This document shows positions 22,624-34,389 of a stretch of 64,000 nucleotides of DNA, piece by piece; the stretch's first letter is position 1; every line of letters begins with the position of its first letter. The stretch is from the NCBI GenBank assembly GCA_947683625.1, contig CANTUR010000069.1:992001-1056000 (forward strand), in the 5' to 3' direction. The notes beneath the pieces are model-generated. The model searched no databases. It had not been told where the DNA came from and worked only from the letters and a program-made list of their open reading frames with translations. Both the position numbers and the translations under genes were made by a program. This DNA is from Mallotus nudiflorus (lineage: Eukaryota; Streptophyta; Magnoliopsida; Malpighiales; Euphorbiaceae).

Positions 22624-24660
22624 GGGATTGCCAGGAAGGGCTTTGATGGAGTCATTGCTGCATTATCTTCTGACTTATATGTGTCAAATCAGATTGCCAT
22701 GTATGCACTAATGGAGTAATGGATGGATATGACGCATACTTTCCATCTGCCTATTGGGGAGATGACTATTACCCCTTTGGATTTTGCAGCTATCATGGGC
22801 TTGAGCTTTTTTAGAGAGCCTATTCCTTTTAGTGAGGAGGAATATTCTACTGATGTGGCGAGGAGGCATCTTATGATGGATTTGCTTAGGGTGGCCACAC
22901 CTATGAAGCCTCATTACCCGTATCTCGCTTGTTACAAGGAGTTTATTTCTTCCATACAGACTCTATACAATGATGGTCTTATCTTAGTAGAGTAGATAGC
23001 TTGTTACTTTTTATTTTATTTATTGAGTATTGTTATCTTCTTAAAATCTTCAGGTACGGGTGATCTGCGATTGTCGTATGTCTTAAGAGATTTAGATGGC
23101 TCATAGAGCTATTGCTGGGGCACTGCTACCTTTGCTCATATGTACTTAGGCCTTAATGTAGCATTTTGAGGTGGCTCAAGGATCTGTGGATGCTTGTTCT
23201 TGCTAAATGTGAGTAGGAGTTCTATTATCTATTCTTTTACTTTTAGTTTATTATTTTTAACCCTCTAGTTTTGACAGATCTGGGCATATAAGTTTGAGAT
23301 TTTCTCTTGACCGTCCATCAAGTATTTCTTAGAGGATAACTTCCCTCGTTATTCTCACTGGATTAGGAAGACTACTAATTTGATTGAGGATTGCACGGTA
23401 GCTAGGGACCATATAGGGAAGTTGTCCCCTGATAAGGTATGTATGATTCCTACTTTTTGGTTATTTATTTCTTAGGGATCTTTTGTTCATTATTTCCCTT
23501 TGAGTAAATTTTTCTTCATTGGTGGGTAGTTAGGTCTCATTAGAAGACAAAATGGTAACTATATGGCAGCTGATAGAGAGATAAGTGTTACTCTCTGGCC
23601 TCATCGATAGAGTGTGGTATTTGGGTGAGCGAGTTCATCGTAGGTGGGATGGCCCATATATGAGGAGAGTTCTCATCCCTCCTCCTAGTGACATGTTCTG
23701 GGGTCATGAGCTTTGTGGTGATGACCTTACTACTGTTATAATAGGATTCCCCTTTGAGAGCCTCTTAGAGAGTGTGGGCTTGCCTTATAATGATGTATTG
23801 ATCCCTTAGCTGATCAACATGATAGCTAGTGGGACCTTTCCTCCACCTCCACCTGTACCTTCTCAGGTAGATGCATCTCGTCCTTCGAGTTCAAGGATTA
23901 GGCCATCATGTGGGTCATTGAGAGTTGCTTCTTCTTATTCGGTAAGCCTTTTTTCCTATTTTGGTGCAAGCATATAGCAAACTTTATTAGTGATAACCTC
24001 TAATTGACATGAGAATTTATCTACTGTGATGTGAAAGAAGATCTAGGACTCATTTTGAGGAGGATGAGGGCACATTCCGTACTAAGGCGACTACCCATTC
24101 CAATGGTGTGGCTTCTTATAGTACTATTCTTAAGGACTTAATAGTTCCGTACTAAGGCGATTTACTTTATTATTTACTTTATTTATTTAGGATGAATATC
24201 CTTGGTAAAGTAGTGAGTTTCGATTTTCTTAGACCTAGCTTTCCTCAGTCAGGTATTGCTCCTATTGATGCTACCCATGTTCATGTTCTCCACTTATCCT
24301 TCCTTGTGTTTCATTTATTTAGTGAGTGGTGATTGACTTATTTGCTTGCTTTTGTAGATTCCTATCTTCTCTGGTTAGTATTGGTATACTATTGCTGAGA
24401 GTGCACAACAATGCTTTTTAGAGTTTGCTACCACTCAGAGGGTATGCCTTCTTTATTGTACCTATTTTTTATGCACATATTTTATGTATGAGTGTATGAT
24501 ATGCAATATGTAATGCAAGTTGAGCACCATCTTGCTACTCGTGAATGAAATGGGAGCATGCAGCTTATCATGATTGCATCAATGAGCTAGAGTTAAGGCT
24601 ATCGTCCTTTGTGATGAATGATGATGAGTCAAGCTCAAATGAGGGGGATGCTTGAGCAAG
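22624..24660 (+). pseudogene. Plant mobile domain (PMD) passenger gene of T3, antisense to its pol
   Basis: Exon-like blocks on the + strand: 22624-22995 ('KGFDGVIAALSSD', 'MYALME*WMDMTHTFHLP', 'GEMTITPLDFAAIMGLSF', 'EEEYSTDVARRHLMMDLL'); about 23052-23215 ('LRLSYVLRDLDG', 'SYCWGTATFAHMYLGL'); about 23278-23438 ('IWAYKFEIFS', 'WIRKTTNLIEDCTVARDHI'); and about 23535-23945 ('LIDRVWYLGERVHRRW', 'GPYMRRVLIPPPSD', then a Pro/Ser tail). More coding-like pieces run to the acidic end 'NDDESSSNEGDA' near 24655. Order and content match the PMD family. Junctions such as CAG/GTATGT at 23438 look like introns. A few stops, but far fewer than pol. Confidence 0.75.
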
Positions 24661-25269
24661 ATTTATGATTGCTTCTGATGGTAGCCATGATTGATGTAGT
24701 TGTTTTAAGAGCTGGGTGTAGGACTTTTGGCCTATGGTTCACTTTGCTGCATCATTTTCCCGAGGTTATGGACTTTGAGTGTTGTATTTGGGCATTCATC
24801 CCATATATAGTTTGATGCTTGTACGATGATGATTTTATAGGCTTCTTATTGTGTATCATTGATGATGATGTTTGCGTTACTATTATTTGCCTCTTTTCCC
24901 TTTTTTGACAAAGACATATCCTTTTGGAGCTTTTTGTACTTAATTGAGTTTTCTTTTTCTTCTCTTTTTTGCCTAGGTTGTCTCCCTTTGGATCTTTTTA
25001 TCCCTAGATGGGCTTTTTTTGTGGCTTTGATGATAGTAGCTAGTCTTGAAGAAAGCTCAGAGAAGATGGTAAGAACAACAATCATATAATGAAATGAAAT
25101 GCAAAGCATGCTTAATGCAATTCATGATGATAAAATGTGTTGCACTTTTCAAAGACATTTTCCATAAATTGGCAATCATTCTCATTTCATTGTAATCATT
25201 TAAAAAGAGCACAGGTGCATTTGTACATATTTTGAATTTGAGGTTACCTTTGTCCTTAACTAGCCTTGT
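24661..25269. other. T3 spacer between the passenger gene and pol
   Basis: Matches 15656-16189 of T2 in reverse complement. The two opposite ORFs at 24846-25109 are chance frames. Confidence 0.5.
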
Positions 25270-25405
25270 CAGGTTTTCTGGATAAGTATTCTCTCTCTTT
25301 CCCTAATTTTTGCCTGAGCTACCTTTTTAGGTTTTTAACTTAGCTGGAAGTCCCTAACTTTTGCCTGAGCTACCATTTTTAGGTTTTTAACTTAGTAGGA
25401 TGATT
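25270..25405 (-). repeat. Post-pol motif of T3 (two copies)
   Basis: On the minus strand, two tandem copies of GCTAAGTTAAAAACCTAAAA-AGGTAGCTCAGGCAAAAATTAGGG, directly after the integrase stop at 25419. Confidence 0.75.
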
Positions 25406-25418
25406 TTGTTTTTTTTCC

Positions 25419-26490
25419 TTAGACGTAGTACTTTTTCAGGTGGTCTATATCGATAGGTTTGGAGAATTCATTTCCTTTAGAATCTATCAACTTGACTGCT
25501 CCTTTTGATAGGACATGTTTAACCAAGTATGGGCCTTCCCATTTCGATCTAAATTTCCCTCTAGGGTTTGGAATGTTCTGTCTTACTTGCTTTAGCACCC
25601 AGTCTCCTGTTTTCACACTCTTGTGTTTTACTCTTCTGTTTAAGGTCTTGGCTAATCGCGCCTGATACAATTGTGTGTGGTATAGAGCCTTAAGCCATTG
25701 GTTGTCTAAGAGAGTGAGATTTTTGTGCCTCTATTAAGCCCATTGTACTTTTGGCAATTCAGATTCAAGTGCTACCTAAAGAGATTGATCTCTATTTCAT
25801 TAAGAAGAACTACTTCTGATCCATACACTAGGGAGAAAGGAGTTGCTCCTATTGAAGTTCTAACTATTGTTCAGTACCCCCATAAGGCATATGGCAATCT
25901 GTCTTCCCAATCTCATTAAGTCTAAGTCATCTTTTATAAGATCTTTTTAATGTTCTTATTTGTAGCTTTAACGACCCCATTTGCTTGTGGTCAGTAAGGA
26001 GAAGATTTTTGATGTTCCACCTTATAACTCCTTAGTAGCTCTCTAACTTTCCCTTGGAATTGGACACCATTGTCAGAGATGATGTGATGAGGGATTTTGT
26101 ATCAATAGAATAGGTTTCTTTTGATGAACTTAGCCATTTTCTTGGCTCCTATCTTTGTGAATGATTCTACTTCGACCCATTTTATAAAGTAGTCCATTAC
26201 CGCTAAGATGCATTTGTGTCCGTTCGAGGCTGTTAGGTAGATTTCCCTAATTATGTCTAATCCCCATGTTAAGAAGTGCTAAGGAGAGAAGATGTAGTGC
26301 AATTCTATTGGAGGAAGGTGGGTTGACATTCTCGTGGATTTGACACTTGTGGCATTTCCTTACAAATTTGATGCAGTCTTCCATCATCATCATCTAAAAG
26401 AACCCTTATCTGATTAGCTTTTTAGCCAGGATTGCTCCATTCATATGTGGACCATAAACACCATGGTGTACTTCTTCTATTGCTTTTGTA
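25419..26490 (-). pseudogene. T3 integrase
   Basis: Minus strand. 'CHKCQIHENVN' keeps the CHKC half of the zinc-binding region; core blocks are 'AVMDYFIKW' and 'IISDNGVQF', but the third catalytic residue is changed: 'ANGVVKATNK' has Lys (codon at 25967-25969) where Glu is required. The C-terminal 83-codon open stretch (25670-25419) has 'WEGPYLVKHV', an intact GPY/F motif, and ends HLKKYYV. Stops upstream include sites shared with T2 ('*GFF', 'Y*PQANG'). Not functional. Confidence 0.88.
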
Positions 26491-27236
26491 GCTTTAGTTT
26501 CATCTAAACATTGGAGTTGTAAACCATCTGAGGTTCTTATGTATAACACACCCTAGTGTGATGTGAATTTTAATGCTAGTCATCGAATGACTGTTTTGTC
26601 TCTTTTGTCTACTTAATCAAGATAGGCTGATTCCTTTATATATCTCTAAATGTCATAGAACTAGGGTTTTTTTAGCTATTTTTGTCTTTGCTATTCTATA
26701 GTTTTTATGATAGGGTTGTCCCGATCTGAGTAGAATCAGAGGCTTCATAGGCATTTTTTATGGTCCTTCCCATACTAATGCTAGGGAAGCAAGTGCATCT
26801 ACCATCTAATTATGATTCCTAGGGAGATTAATGAATATGCATTTTCAGAAGGACATGGTAAGTAGCCTCAAGTGGTCCTCGTAAAGCCTTAAGTACTACT
26901 CTTTCAGTTCCTACTCTTCCATGGCATGGTTGATTACTAGCATGGAATCTTTGAAGATTTTGACTTCTGTGAAATCCAGGGCTATTAGTGCTTTTATTTT
27001 GAGTGCACATGCCTCATATTCTACTTCATTATTTATGACTTTGAACTTGAGCTTTTTAGTAATTAGTACTACTTCACCTTCTAGAGATTGTAGTATGACA
27101 CCCACTCTTACGTTTAACTGATTGACTGCTCCATTAAAGTACATGTGCCATCCTCGGATCTTAATGGCTGAGTTGAGGTCATCTAGGAAGTCCAGTTGGA
27201 TTTCTTCTGAGTTTGGAATGGGGTTGAGAGCTAGAA
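26491..27236 (-). pseudogene. T3 second RNase H (aRNH)
   Basis: Minus strand. 'YFNGAVNQLNVRVGVIL' (from 27144) starts the second RNase H, with Asn for the first catalytic Asp of YFDGA. 'NNEVEYEACALKIKALIALD' and 'EVKIFKDSMLVINHAMEE' follow, open to 26911. Beyond that lies a decayed tail with 'LRGPLEATYHVLLKMH'-type sequence and the spacer to integrase. Confidence 0.8.
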
Positions 27237-27890
27237 ATTCATTCCATTCAATAGTTGATCTTTTCTGAGTAGCTTAAAGATCGATTCACACATTGTTGTC
27301 AACTTAGCAATGAATTTGCTGATGAACTATAGTTTCCCTAAAAACCCTTTGATTTCCTTCTCTATTATTAGCATTGACATCTCTCTAATGCCTTATGCTT
27401 TTTCTGGATCCATTTCAATCCCATTTTGACTGACAACGTACCCTAACATCTTTCTTGAAGTGACCCCGAATATACATTTCTTTGGATTTAGCCTAAGACT
27501 ATACTTTTCAACCCTTCTGAGGAACTTTTCAAGATTAGAGGGGTATTCTTCCCTAGTTTTTGAATTGACCATCATGTTGTTGATGTATACCTTCACTTCT
27601 TTGTGTATCATGTCATAGAACATTGTAGTTGCCATACTCTAATAGGTTGCCCCAACATTTTTTAGTCAAAAAGGCATTACTTTGTAGTAGTAAGTACCCC
27701 ATTCTATTATGAAAGCTATCTTTGCTTTGTTGATAATGGTCATTAGGATTTGATTGTACCCGAAGATTCCATCCATGAAGTAGTACATTGCACATATGGT
27801 AGCTCTGTTAACTAGTATGCTTATATGAGGTAATGGGAAATCATCATTCAGGCAGGCCTTGTTCATTACATCATCATTTTTAAAATGAAG
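27237..27890 (-). pseudogene. T3 partial reverse transcriptase, N-terminus missing
   Basis: Minus strand, begins abruptly at 'LNDDFPLPHISILVNRA' (27860) after an unrelated sequence; the fingers region is absent. 'MYYFMDGIFGYNQI', 'WGTYYYKVMPF', a catalytic box reading YINNMM (both Asp lost, 27576-27587), 'LRLNPKKCIFG' and 'SQNGIEMDPEKA' follow. At about 27237-27250 the RT/RNase H joint is fused to the start of the aRNH linker ('EW NEFLALNP'). Confidence 0.85.
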
Positions 27891-29125
27891 ACATAGAAAT
27901 TAAAGAAGTGAACTTTCTCTATATCAGTGGTTTAAGAGATGTTTATGTCTTTGGATCATCCACTACTTGTATGCTTTATCAGTAACACTATCTCTAATAC
28001 TAGTAATAAATTGGTGGATGATTCTCTTCCTCTATGTTGCTTTCAAGTGATCCATAAACCATTGTTGTATCCTACCACCAGAGAAATCTGCAAGCTCAGA
28101 AGGTACATGTTGTTTCTCACTAAACTATCTCTTCAATAGTGCTAGATAATAGTGGGTGCTTGACTTGAATCCTAAGATTGGTACGCAATTAACATATGTG
28201 CAGAGAGTCACATGTTCTAGCTTCCACCATGGACACATCTATCTCACTTGATATTCTAATGTATCCTTTATGCATTCAAACCATTACTATGTTGTGATGT
28301 GGGTTGAGCATCGATGCACGTCTTTGATGTGTCTTTCTAGGTGGTTCCTAGGTTGGTATCTCATCCTATATGTTTGTCAAGTAGACTCAGCTTTTCTTGC
28401 ATCCATATTTGAAGTAATAGGGGGCTCCTAGTGAAGTTCAAACTTTTCCCATTTTTGAGGTCATCCAAACCTTGAATGGTTTCTGCTAGGATCAGTGGGA
28501 AGGGAGTCAATGCGCATTCTATTCCTTTAATGATATGAAGTATCCTATAATCTCCTAGCCCATCATTGAGATGGTGAAGTATTGCATATAGAGGTAACAC
28601 ACAAGGAGACATGCCCAAATCAGAGTACCAATCTTCTTGGTAATGCAAGCAGCTAGGAGTTGAATAGGAATAAGTTGTTTATGCTCGATGACTAGTTCGT
28701 CAAGCTTTTGTGAGCTTAGGTCAAAGAAAGTGACCCCAAGTCCAGGGTATTTGTTACCTTGGTTAGTAAAGGCTGCTTCTTCAATCATGGTAGGGATTCA
28801 TCCTGCTATGGCATTGAATTCCTCATACAATCAACATAGTTTTATGGTGTTGAATTGAGACATGCTATTGAGGGTCCCAGAATGACACAGTAGCATTCAA
28901 GAGTTCACAGTCAAGATGCACATGCTTGAATGTCTTAATGTATAGTATTCTATTTAGTTATAGGATTTTCCAGTCAGCCATATTAAGGTTATGGAGGAAA
29001 TGTCTAGTGATACTAGTTTAGGCTTAGAGGTTTTCGACTATGATGCCATCATCAAGTAGTTCTTGTATCTTGGCATTCAATTTTCCATTGCTTCGACAAG
29101 AAGACTCAGCTTTGTGATCACTCAT
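27891..29125 (-). pseudogene. T3 DUF7745-like ORF in the gag-protease position
   Basis: Minus strand. Starts MSDHKAESSCRSNGKLNAKI at 29125, the position of the gag start in T2 (MSDQEDTSC). It then gives 'LLNATVSFWDPQ', 'YEEFNAIAG' in a shifted frame, 'LGVTFFDLSSQKLDELVIEH' (28788-28555) and 'LTPFPLILAETIQGLDDL ... FTRSPLLLQIWMQEKL' (28531-28361). The WDP...EEF...NP-x-P-x-ILAET-x-x-x-L...LLQIWM order is that of DUF7745 proteins. No gag or protease block is present before RT. The stretch 27891-28330 is too decayed to assign and may be the C-terminus. Function unknown. Confidence 0.6.
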
Positions 29126-30485
29126 GCTTGAATGTCGTATTCCTATACATTTATTAGGGTTAGCTAAATGAATGAGGCATGACATGTGCCTACAAAAGAA
29201 AAGGGTGAGCATGTATGCATGGAGTGGATGCAAAAATCCTATAATGGAAAAATGATTATTCCTACAATAAATGGTGGTTAGTATGTGCTATCTACACGTA
29301 TATAATGAATACAAAATTAAAGCTGGTTAGTTTTCCTACACAGTGAATAAACCAATCACAAGCAAGTTCTCACTTCCAACCTTATTTCTCCATGAGGTCA
29401 CTCAATCTCTTTCCTAGGTGGATTTTGAACCTATAGTCATTAGGGGACTATGGTTCCACTCTCGGGACTAGGCTGTTTCGATTTATGTTGGTCAAAACCA
29501 AAGGGTAAATTGAGGAATGATACTCAAATGTGCTTGAGATAATTATATGATGTCAATGTGAGGGTCAATTGTTATGCTTCAAATGATGTTCAAAGACCGT
29601 ATACGCCCGTATGCATAGGACCAAGGTCAATTAAAGGGAGTTTAATATCTTGCCCCTATATCGATATTTGTTATGTTTACCGAGAGTCATGAAAGTATCA
29701 TTTGATAGTTTACAGTTTGATTTTGTCAACATAAAGGTCCATAATCTAATTAGGTTCCTAACCCATTCATTTGATTTGATAAGGATAAATGGATGGCATC
29801 TCATAGGTTTCATCATCGAGGGATGTCATTATTTGTTAATTTGCATAGACTATTCAAGCTAAGGTACATAATTCTTATCATTCCTCTTACTTCAGGCTCA
29901 TATGAAGTAAATGAGAATCACATGGTCTTGAGTGTAAATTTTCTATGAAAACTGACATTACAACATCATTCGATGATATACACTAGGAGGGTCATGTCAT
30001 TTATGAATATTAGGTAAAACGGACAGTGTTAGGGAAAGGATAACATGTATAGCTTGGTGGAATCCTAGTGGATGTTGCTAGCTTATCTACATGAGTTGAG
30101 TCAGGGTGAAAGGCTAAGGGTGAAAGGCTAAGGGTTCCTTTAGTGGGAATGCCCCTATATAAGTAGGGTTAAAGACTTTGTTAAGTGAGTTTAGCATTCT
30201 TTTGATAACTTGGTCACCCCCCTTAAGGACTTGGGTTATAGACTCTAGTCAAATAAGTCTGACAAATTCATGAATAAAGACTAAAGGTGATAATACCATA
30301 TCTTCATCACCCCGTGACTCGAGTGGAATCATGGTGGCAATGTCATTTAGTATTATCGAGGCTTTTAGGGATAAGTGGTGCATGTGTGATTTGTAGTGCA
30401 AATGCACTGGTGAGGGGCTCTATATGATTGAGTATTGCTTAATGAGAAATAGTCATTTTTGAGTTGATCTCTCTTATTTAGAAGT
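29126..30485 (-). other. T3 untranslated leader
   Basis: Reverse complement of the T2 leader (6234-9084 without S1). It provides the empty site for S1 near 29180. It contains the conserved leader ORF listed next. A short 14-bp duplication ('GGGTGAAAGGCTAA') lies at 30106-30133. Confidence 0.7.
29631..29816 (-). CDS. Conserved 61-codon leader ORF of T3, unknown function
   Basis: Begins MMKPMRCHPFILIKSNEW and ends KILNSL; partner of the T2 ORF at 6861-7046 with the same length and no indels. Differences cluster in two short stretches (after WTFM and before KYRYRGK). Confidence 0.35.
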   Translation of the reverse strand: MMKPMRCHPFILIKSNEWVRNLIRLWTFMLTKSNCKLSNDTFMTLGKHNKYRYRGKILNSL

Positions 30486-30503
30486 CCCCAGTGTAGTTGC
30501 CAC
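30486..30503 (-). other. T3 primer-binding site
   Basis: Minus strand TGGCAACTACACTGGGGA next to the LTR end; a TGGCGACTC...GGGGA-type site with two or three changes. Confidence 0.75.
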
Positions 30504-31303
30504 TATGAGCGACCACCTCCTGTGTGATGTGTCTTCTCACTTTTCACTTTTCACTTTTATATAGCAATATGTTTTCATGGGACATTGTGTGGGTCTTTTT
30601 GCTTCCGAGGGACATGGCAACTTTACCAAATAGGGACAAATTATTAGTCTCATGGGGATGAGATGCTTTTGATTTTATGGAGTCGCCACTTGATTTTTAG
30701 AAAATGAGGAAAAGAAAGGGACAACATCGGGTCACTCAGTAAGTATTGTCCCTAATAAAGATTTCTGGGTTCGGGAGATCATGTCTACTTTTTGATTATT
30801 TCTCAATATATAATATTTGATGATAGCTACCACAACACCCTAATTTTGGTAATGATAGCTTGTATAACATTCACACAACACATTAAATAGTGGCAAATAA
30901 TAAAGCTAGAAAAATTATTACATCGCGTTCCTTATAAAATACATATGAAAAGGGAAATATTACAAAAAAGTAAATCTAATATAATTGATATGCAAGAGTA
31001 AAATGACCATTCACACAACTTGCTTGATTTCATGAATGATAGGATGATCATGCTTACAGTAATTATTTATGCTATGATGATGTATGATGATGATACAAAT
31101 GGTGCATAAGGTCATCACTGGACCAAAAGCATGATGACTTTATTCTGAGATATGAACTTTTCACATTATTGATAATTTCAATGTGATTTCATGATTTCAA
31201 AAATAGAGGATGTAGAATGATGATATAAAATGAGCATAATAAAGCATATATTATTCACATAGCATGTAAGATTGCCAGTCTCATCACACAAGCACAACAA
31301 TAT

Positions 31304-32845
31304 TGTTAGTGATATGCACTAGGTCAATCATTTATGATTATGTATTGACTTCTTATTTTATAAATAAAGAGGTATTTCATTATCATTTGATTTTATGATA
31401 ATTATATGAATGGTTAATTCTTACTAAGGCCATCAAGTATGTGACTTGATAGTAAAACCCTTAGATTAAAATAAGAGTTCTATTCTAATTATCCCTAGCC
31501 ATTTATTCATTTTATAAATATTAAAGTATTAAGGCTAGTATGATGTTGACTGATGGTTATGTTTTACTAATCATGAATATGAGATATTAAGTCAACTCAT
31601 AAGTACATGATGAGAGATCATGTACTAGATTGACTCACTATGAGAATACTACATAGATTATTGTCAAAAGAATTTCTCATCATAGTAATTTGATTTTGGT
31701 CCTTTGACCTTGAAATCATCATGGATTTCTACATAGCTATTTTATGTTTTGACACATTCTAACATTTTCTTTAACCGGACGATTAAATAGGATGTTGTTG
31801 GATATAAAATTAGTTATGTGAGGAATGTGAGTGATTCAGAAGGAATTTATCCCTCATTAATATGAGAAAGATATCTAACAGCCCCTTGATGAGATAGACT
31901 GAAGGAAAATGCATGGCCATGCTGAAATGAATTGATAAAGAGTTATAATTTTTAGTCTACTTGAAATCAAGTCATAATATTGAACTATATAAGGATGACA
32001 TTTTATGCCTTATGTTCAATTAAGATATCATATGATAAACGGATGATAAAATTCATTGTAATTAGGTTATGTCGGATTATTGACTTCACATGACTTGGGT
32101 AGTCATTATGTCTTGCTAGAGGCCACTTATGACTTGTAGGTCTAAATAGAGATTTAGGCCCACTGCTAATGTTATGTGAACCTACAGGGTCACACACTTA
32201 GAACAAGCCCAAAATGGATATGGGTTTAATAAGCCCAAAATAAACTTTGTGGAAATAAATAATTAAAGTGTTTTATTTATTTGTTTATTTATTTAAGTAA
32301 ATGTTATTTTAAATAAATAAATAAATAAGATATTATTTTTGATTTGTTTTTAAAAAAAAATCAGAATATAATAAATATGAAATTACCAAAAGGTTATTGG
32401 TAGGTGAAACCCTAATTTTGAGTCTATAAATATGTTATATTCTCTAAGGTTTAATACACTTGTTTCCTGCCTCAAATTTGTTTTCTCTCTTCTTAGAAAA
32501 TAAAGACAAAGTTTTTTTTTCTTTTGTTCTTGATTTGTGAGACAATCAAGAAGATTGCTAGCACACACTCTAATTTGTTTTGTGAAGGGTTGTTCGTGTG
32601 GATACCTATAGAGGACACATCCTTTTGGAGACGTCTAGATCCGAACAACCAAAGCAAAAAGCTCAAGGTAAGGTGTCATCGATATGAACCTCCTCTCATC
32701 CTTCCAGAAAATCTTGCCTCTTCTACATGTTGGTAAGATTCTTGAAACCCTAGATTTAATCAAGTAGTCGAATTACATGGATCCAGGTTTGGGAATGTGA
32801 TAAATTTTTAATTTTTCCGCTGTGTTTGTATCACAAAACCTAACA
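31304..32845 (+). mobile_element. Solo LTR S2, inserted in the T3 5' LTR
   Basis: 1.54 kb, TGTTAGTGATATGCACTAGG ... AAAACCTAACA, with target repeats AATAT (31299-31303) and AATTT (32846-32850). The empty site is visible in the other family A LTRs (near 19360). TATA box 32425-32432. Closest to S1. Confidence 0.88.
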
Positions 32846-33221
32846 AATTTTCCTAAATGTTGGCGATAATAAAATAAAATGCAATGTCATAAAATAAACA
32901 TGCTAAAATAAATTGTGTGGTCCTTAGACTAGAATGAGGTTGTGAAGGTTTTGAAGCTTTAGCTTCGAGAGATTATCAAGCTTTCCTCATCGAGAGATTC
33001 AAAATGATAGAAAAATGATGCTAGATTATATACCTTTGAAGCATACTTTAACAAAAATGAGGCTTGGTTTGGTCGAAAAGGGATCTAGCAACCTATGAGA
33101 AAGGCTGTGGGAGAGCAAAAACTATTTACAAAGGGCTTTCTAGCTCCTTTGATTGGACTGACTTTTGAGTGTGTGTGTGTTTCCATTTGCTCCCACCTCC
33201 AAAATGTAGTGTCAATGGGTC

Positions 33222-33229
33222 TATTTATA
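33222..33229 (-). promoter_or_regulatory. TATA box of the T3 5' LTR
   Basis: TATAAATA on the minus strand. The T4 insertion begins at 33259, about 30 bp upstream, and so separates this TATA box from the rest of U3. Confidence 0.7.
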
Positions 33230-33258
33230 GGGAAAATTGGGTATAATAAGGTGGTGGA

Positions 33259-34389
33259 TGTAGACAGCGAGGTTTATAGCATGCCTAAGATCTTAGCAAC
33301 CACGACACTATTTGAGCTCAGGGCTCTAGAGAACACACTAACCACTGTCACAAAGACATGTCATGGAAATGAGGAATCACCACTAGGGTAATAACTAGGA
33401 CAAATAGAAAAATGGTGATACTCGATTCTTTAAAAGAAAGCTAGCACCACAACCAAGAGATTCTGGATATGGAATACCAACTTCTTTCAGTCTTATGTTC
33501 ATTTAAAATTACTTTATGAATTACTATCTTACACTCTATTTACATGCAATTTCATATAAACCCTTATTAAAACAATTACAATGAGCTATTGAAAGTAATA
33601 AGAAAAGGAAAAATTAATACAATTCCAAAAATAAATAAAAATAAAACAATAATAAATAATTAAATAAAAAAACCTAGAAACTATATTTAGCTACAAGGTT
33701 CAATCCATGGCATTCCATGGACCTCCATGAATTTTTTTCTCCAAGTAAGATAATCAAGTAATCCCTTCCAAAATCACCAAAAAAAAAAATAAACATTGAT
33801 TAGTGGATAAAATAACAATAAAAATTTAATAAAATTGAAATTTAATAAAAAAATAATAAAACAATAACAATAAAAGAAGGGAAGAAAGAAGATAATGATT
33901 ATGGATGCACTATGGTTGGCTCCTTAGATTAAGATCAATCACCAATGTTTGTTAAGTAGGTATTCAAAAACTTGATATTTTCTTCTCCAAGGTATATTAC
34001 TCATTACTTCAAAAAACACTAATAGATAGAGAGAATACTTTTGTGTATTGCCTAGGAAAAGAAAAAGTCTCTAGGCCAAGAGAGGGCTCGAGATCTAAAA
34101 AGTAAAAGAGTTGAGAGTCCCTGTACAAAAGAGCTTTAGCTAGGTTTTTATAGAAAAAATCCTAAAAACCCTAGTTCATGCATGTACTGAAGAGTTTCAG
34201 TTTTAAAAGGATTTTATTTCCTGAAAATCTAAAAAAATCCCAAAAAGGAATTTAAGAAATTTTCTTAACCAATTAAAATTCAAGAAACACATTTTTTATT
34301 TTCTATAAAAATACAAAAAATGGACAGAAAACATATAATTCTAATTGGAATTGTGTAATTCCGATCGAAATTGTAGAATTTCGATTGGA
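33259..34389 (-). mobile_element. T4 3' LTR fragment (family C, minus strand)
   Basis: Starts TGTAGACAGCGAGG, the inverted end of the family C LTR (TGTAGAC...GTCTACA), and matches 51285-53433. It lacks an internal stretch of about 836 bp (equivalent to 51603-52438; junction near 33575) and the last part of U3. The flanking target repeats GTGGA (33254-33258) and ATGGG (53434-53438) agree at 3 of 5 bases; both fit an original GTGGG with one G-to-A change each. Confidence 0.8.

Larger units (their letters stand above)
30504..33258 (-). mobile_element. T3 5' LTR, proximal part (split by S2, cut by T4)
   Basis: Minus-strand family A LTR. Segments 30504-31303 and 32846-33258 flank solo LTR S2; the rest continues at 53434-54113 beyond T4. 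The pieces sum to about 1.88 kb after removing target duplications, against 1.87 kb for the 3' LTR, so nothing large is missing. Confidence 0.9.
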
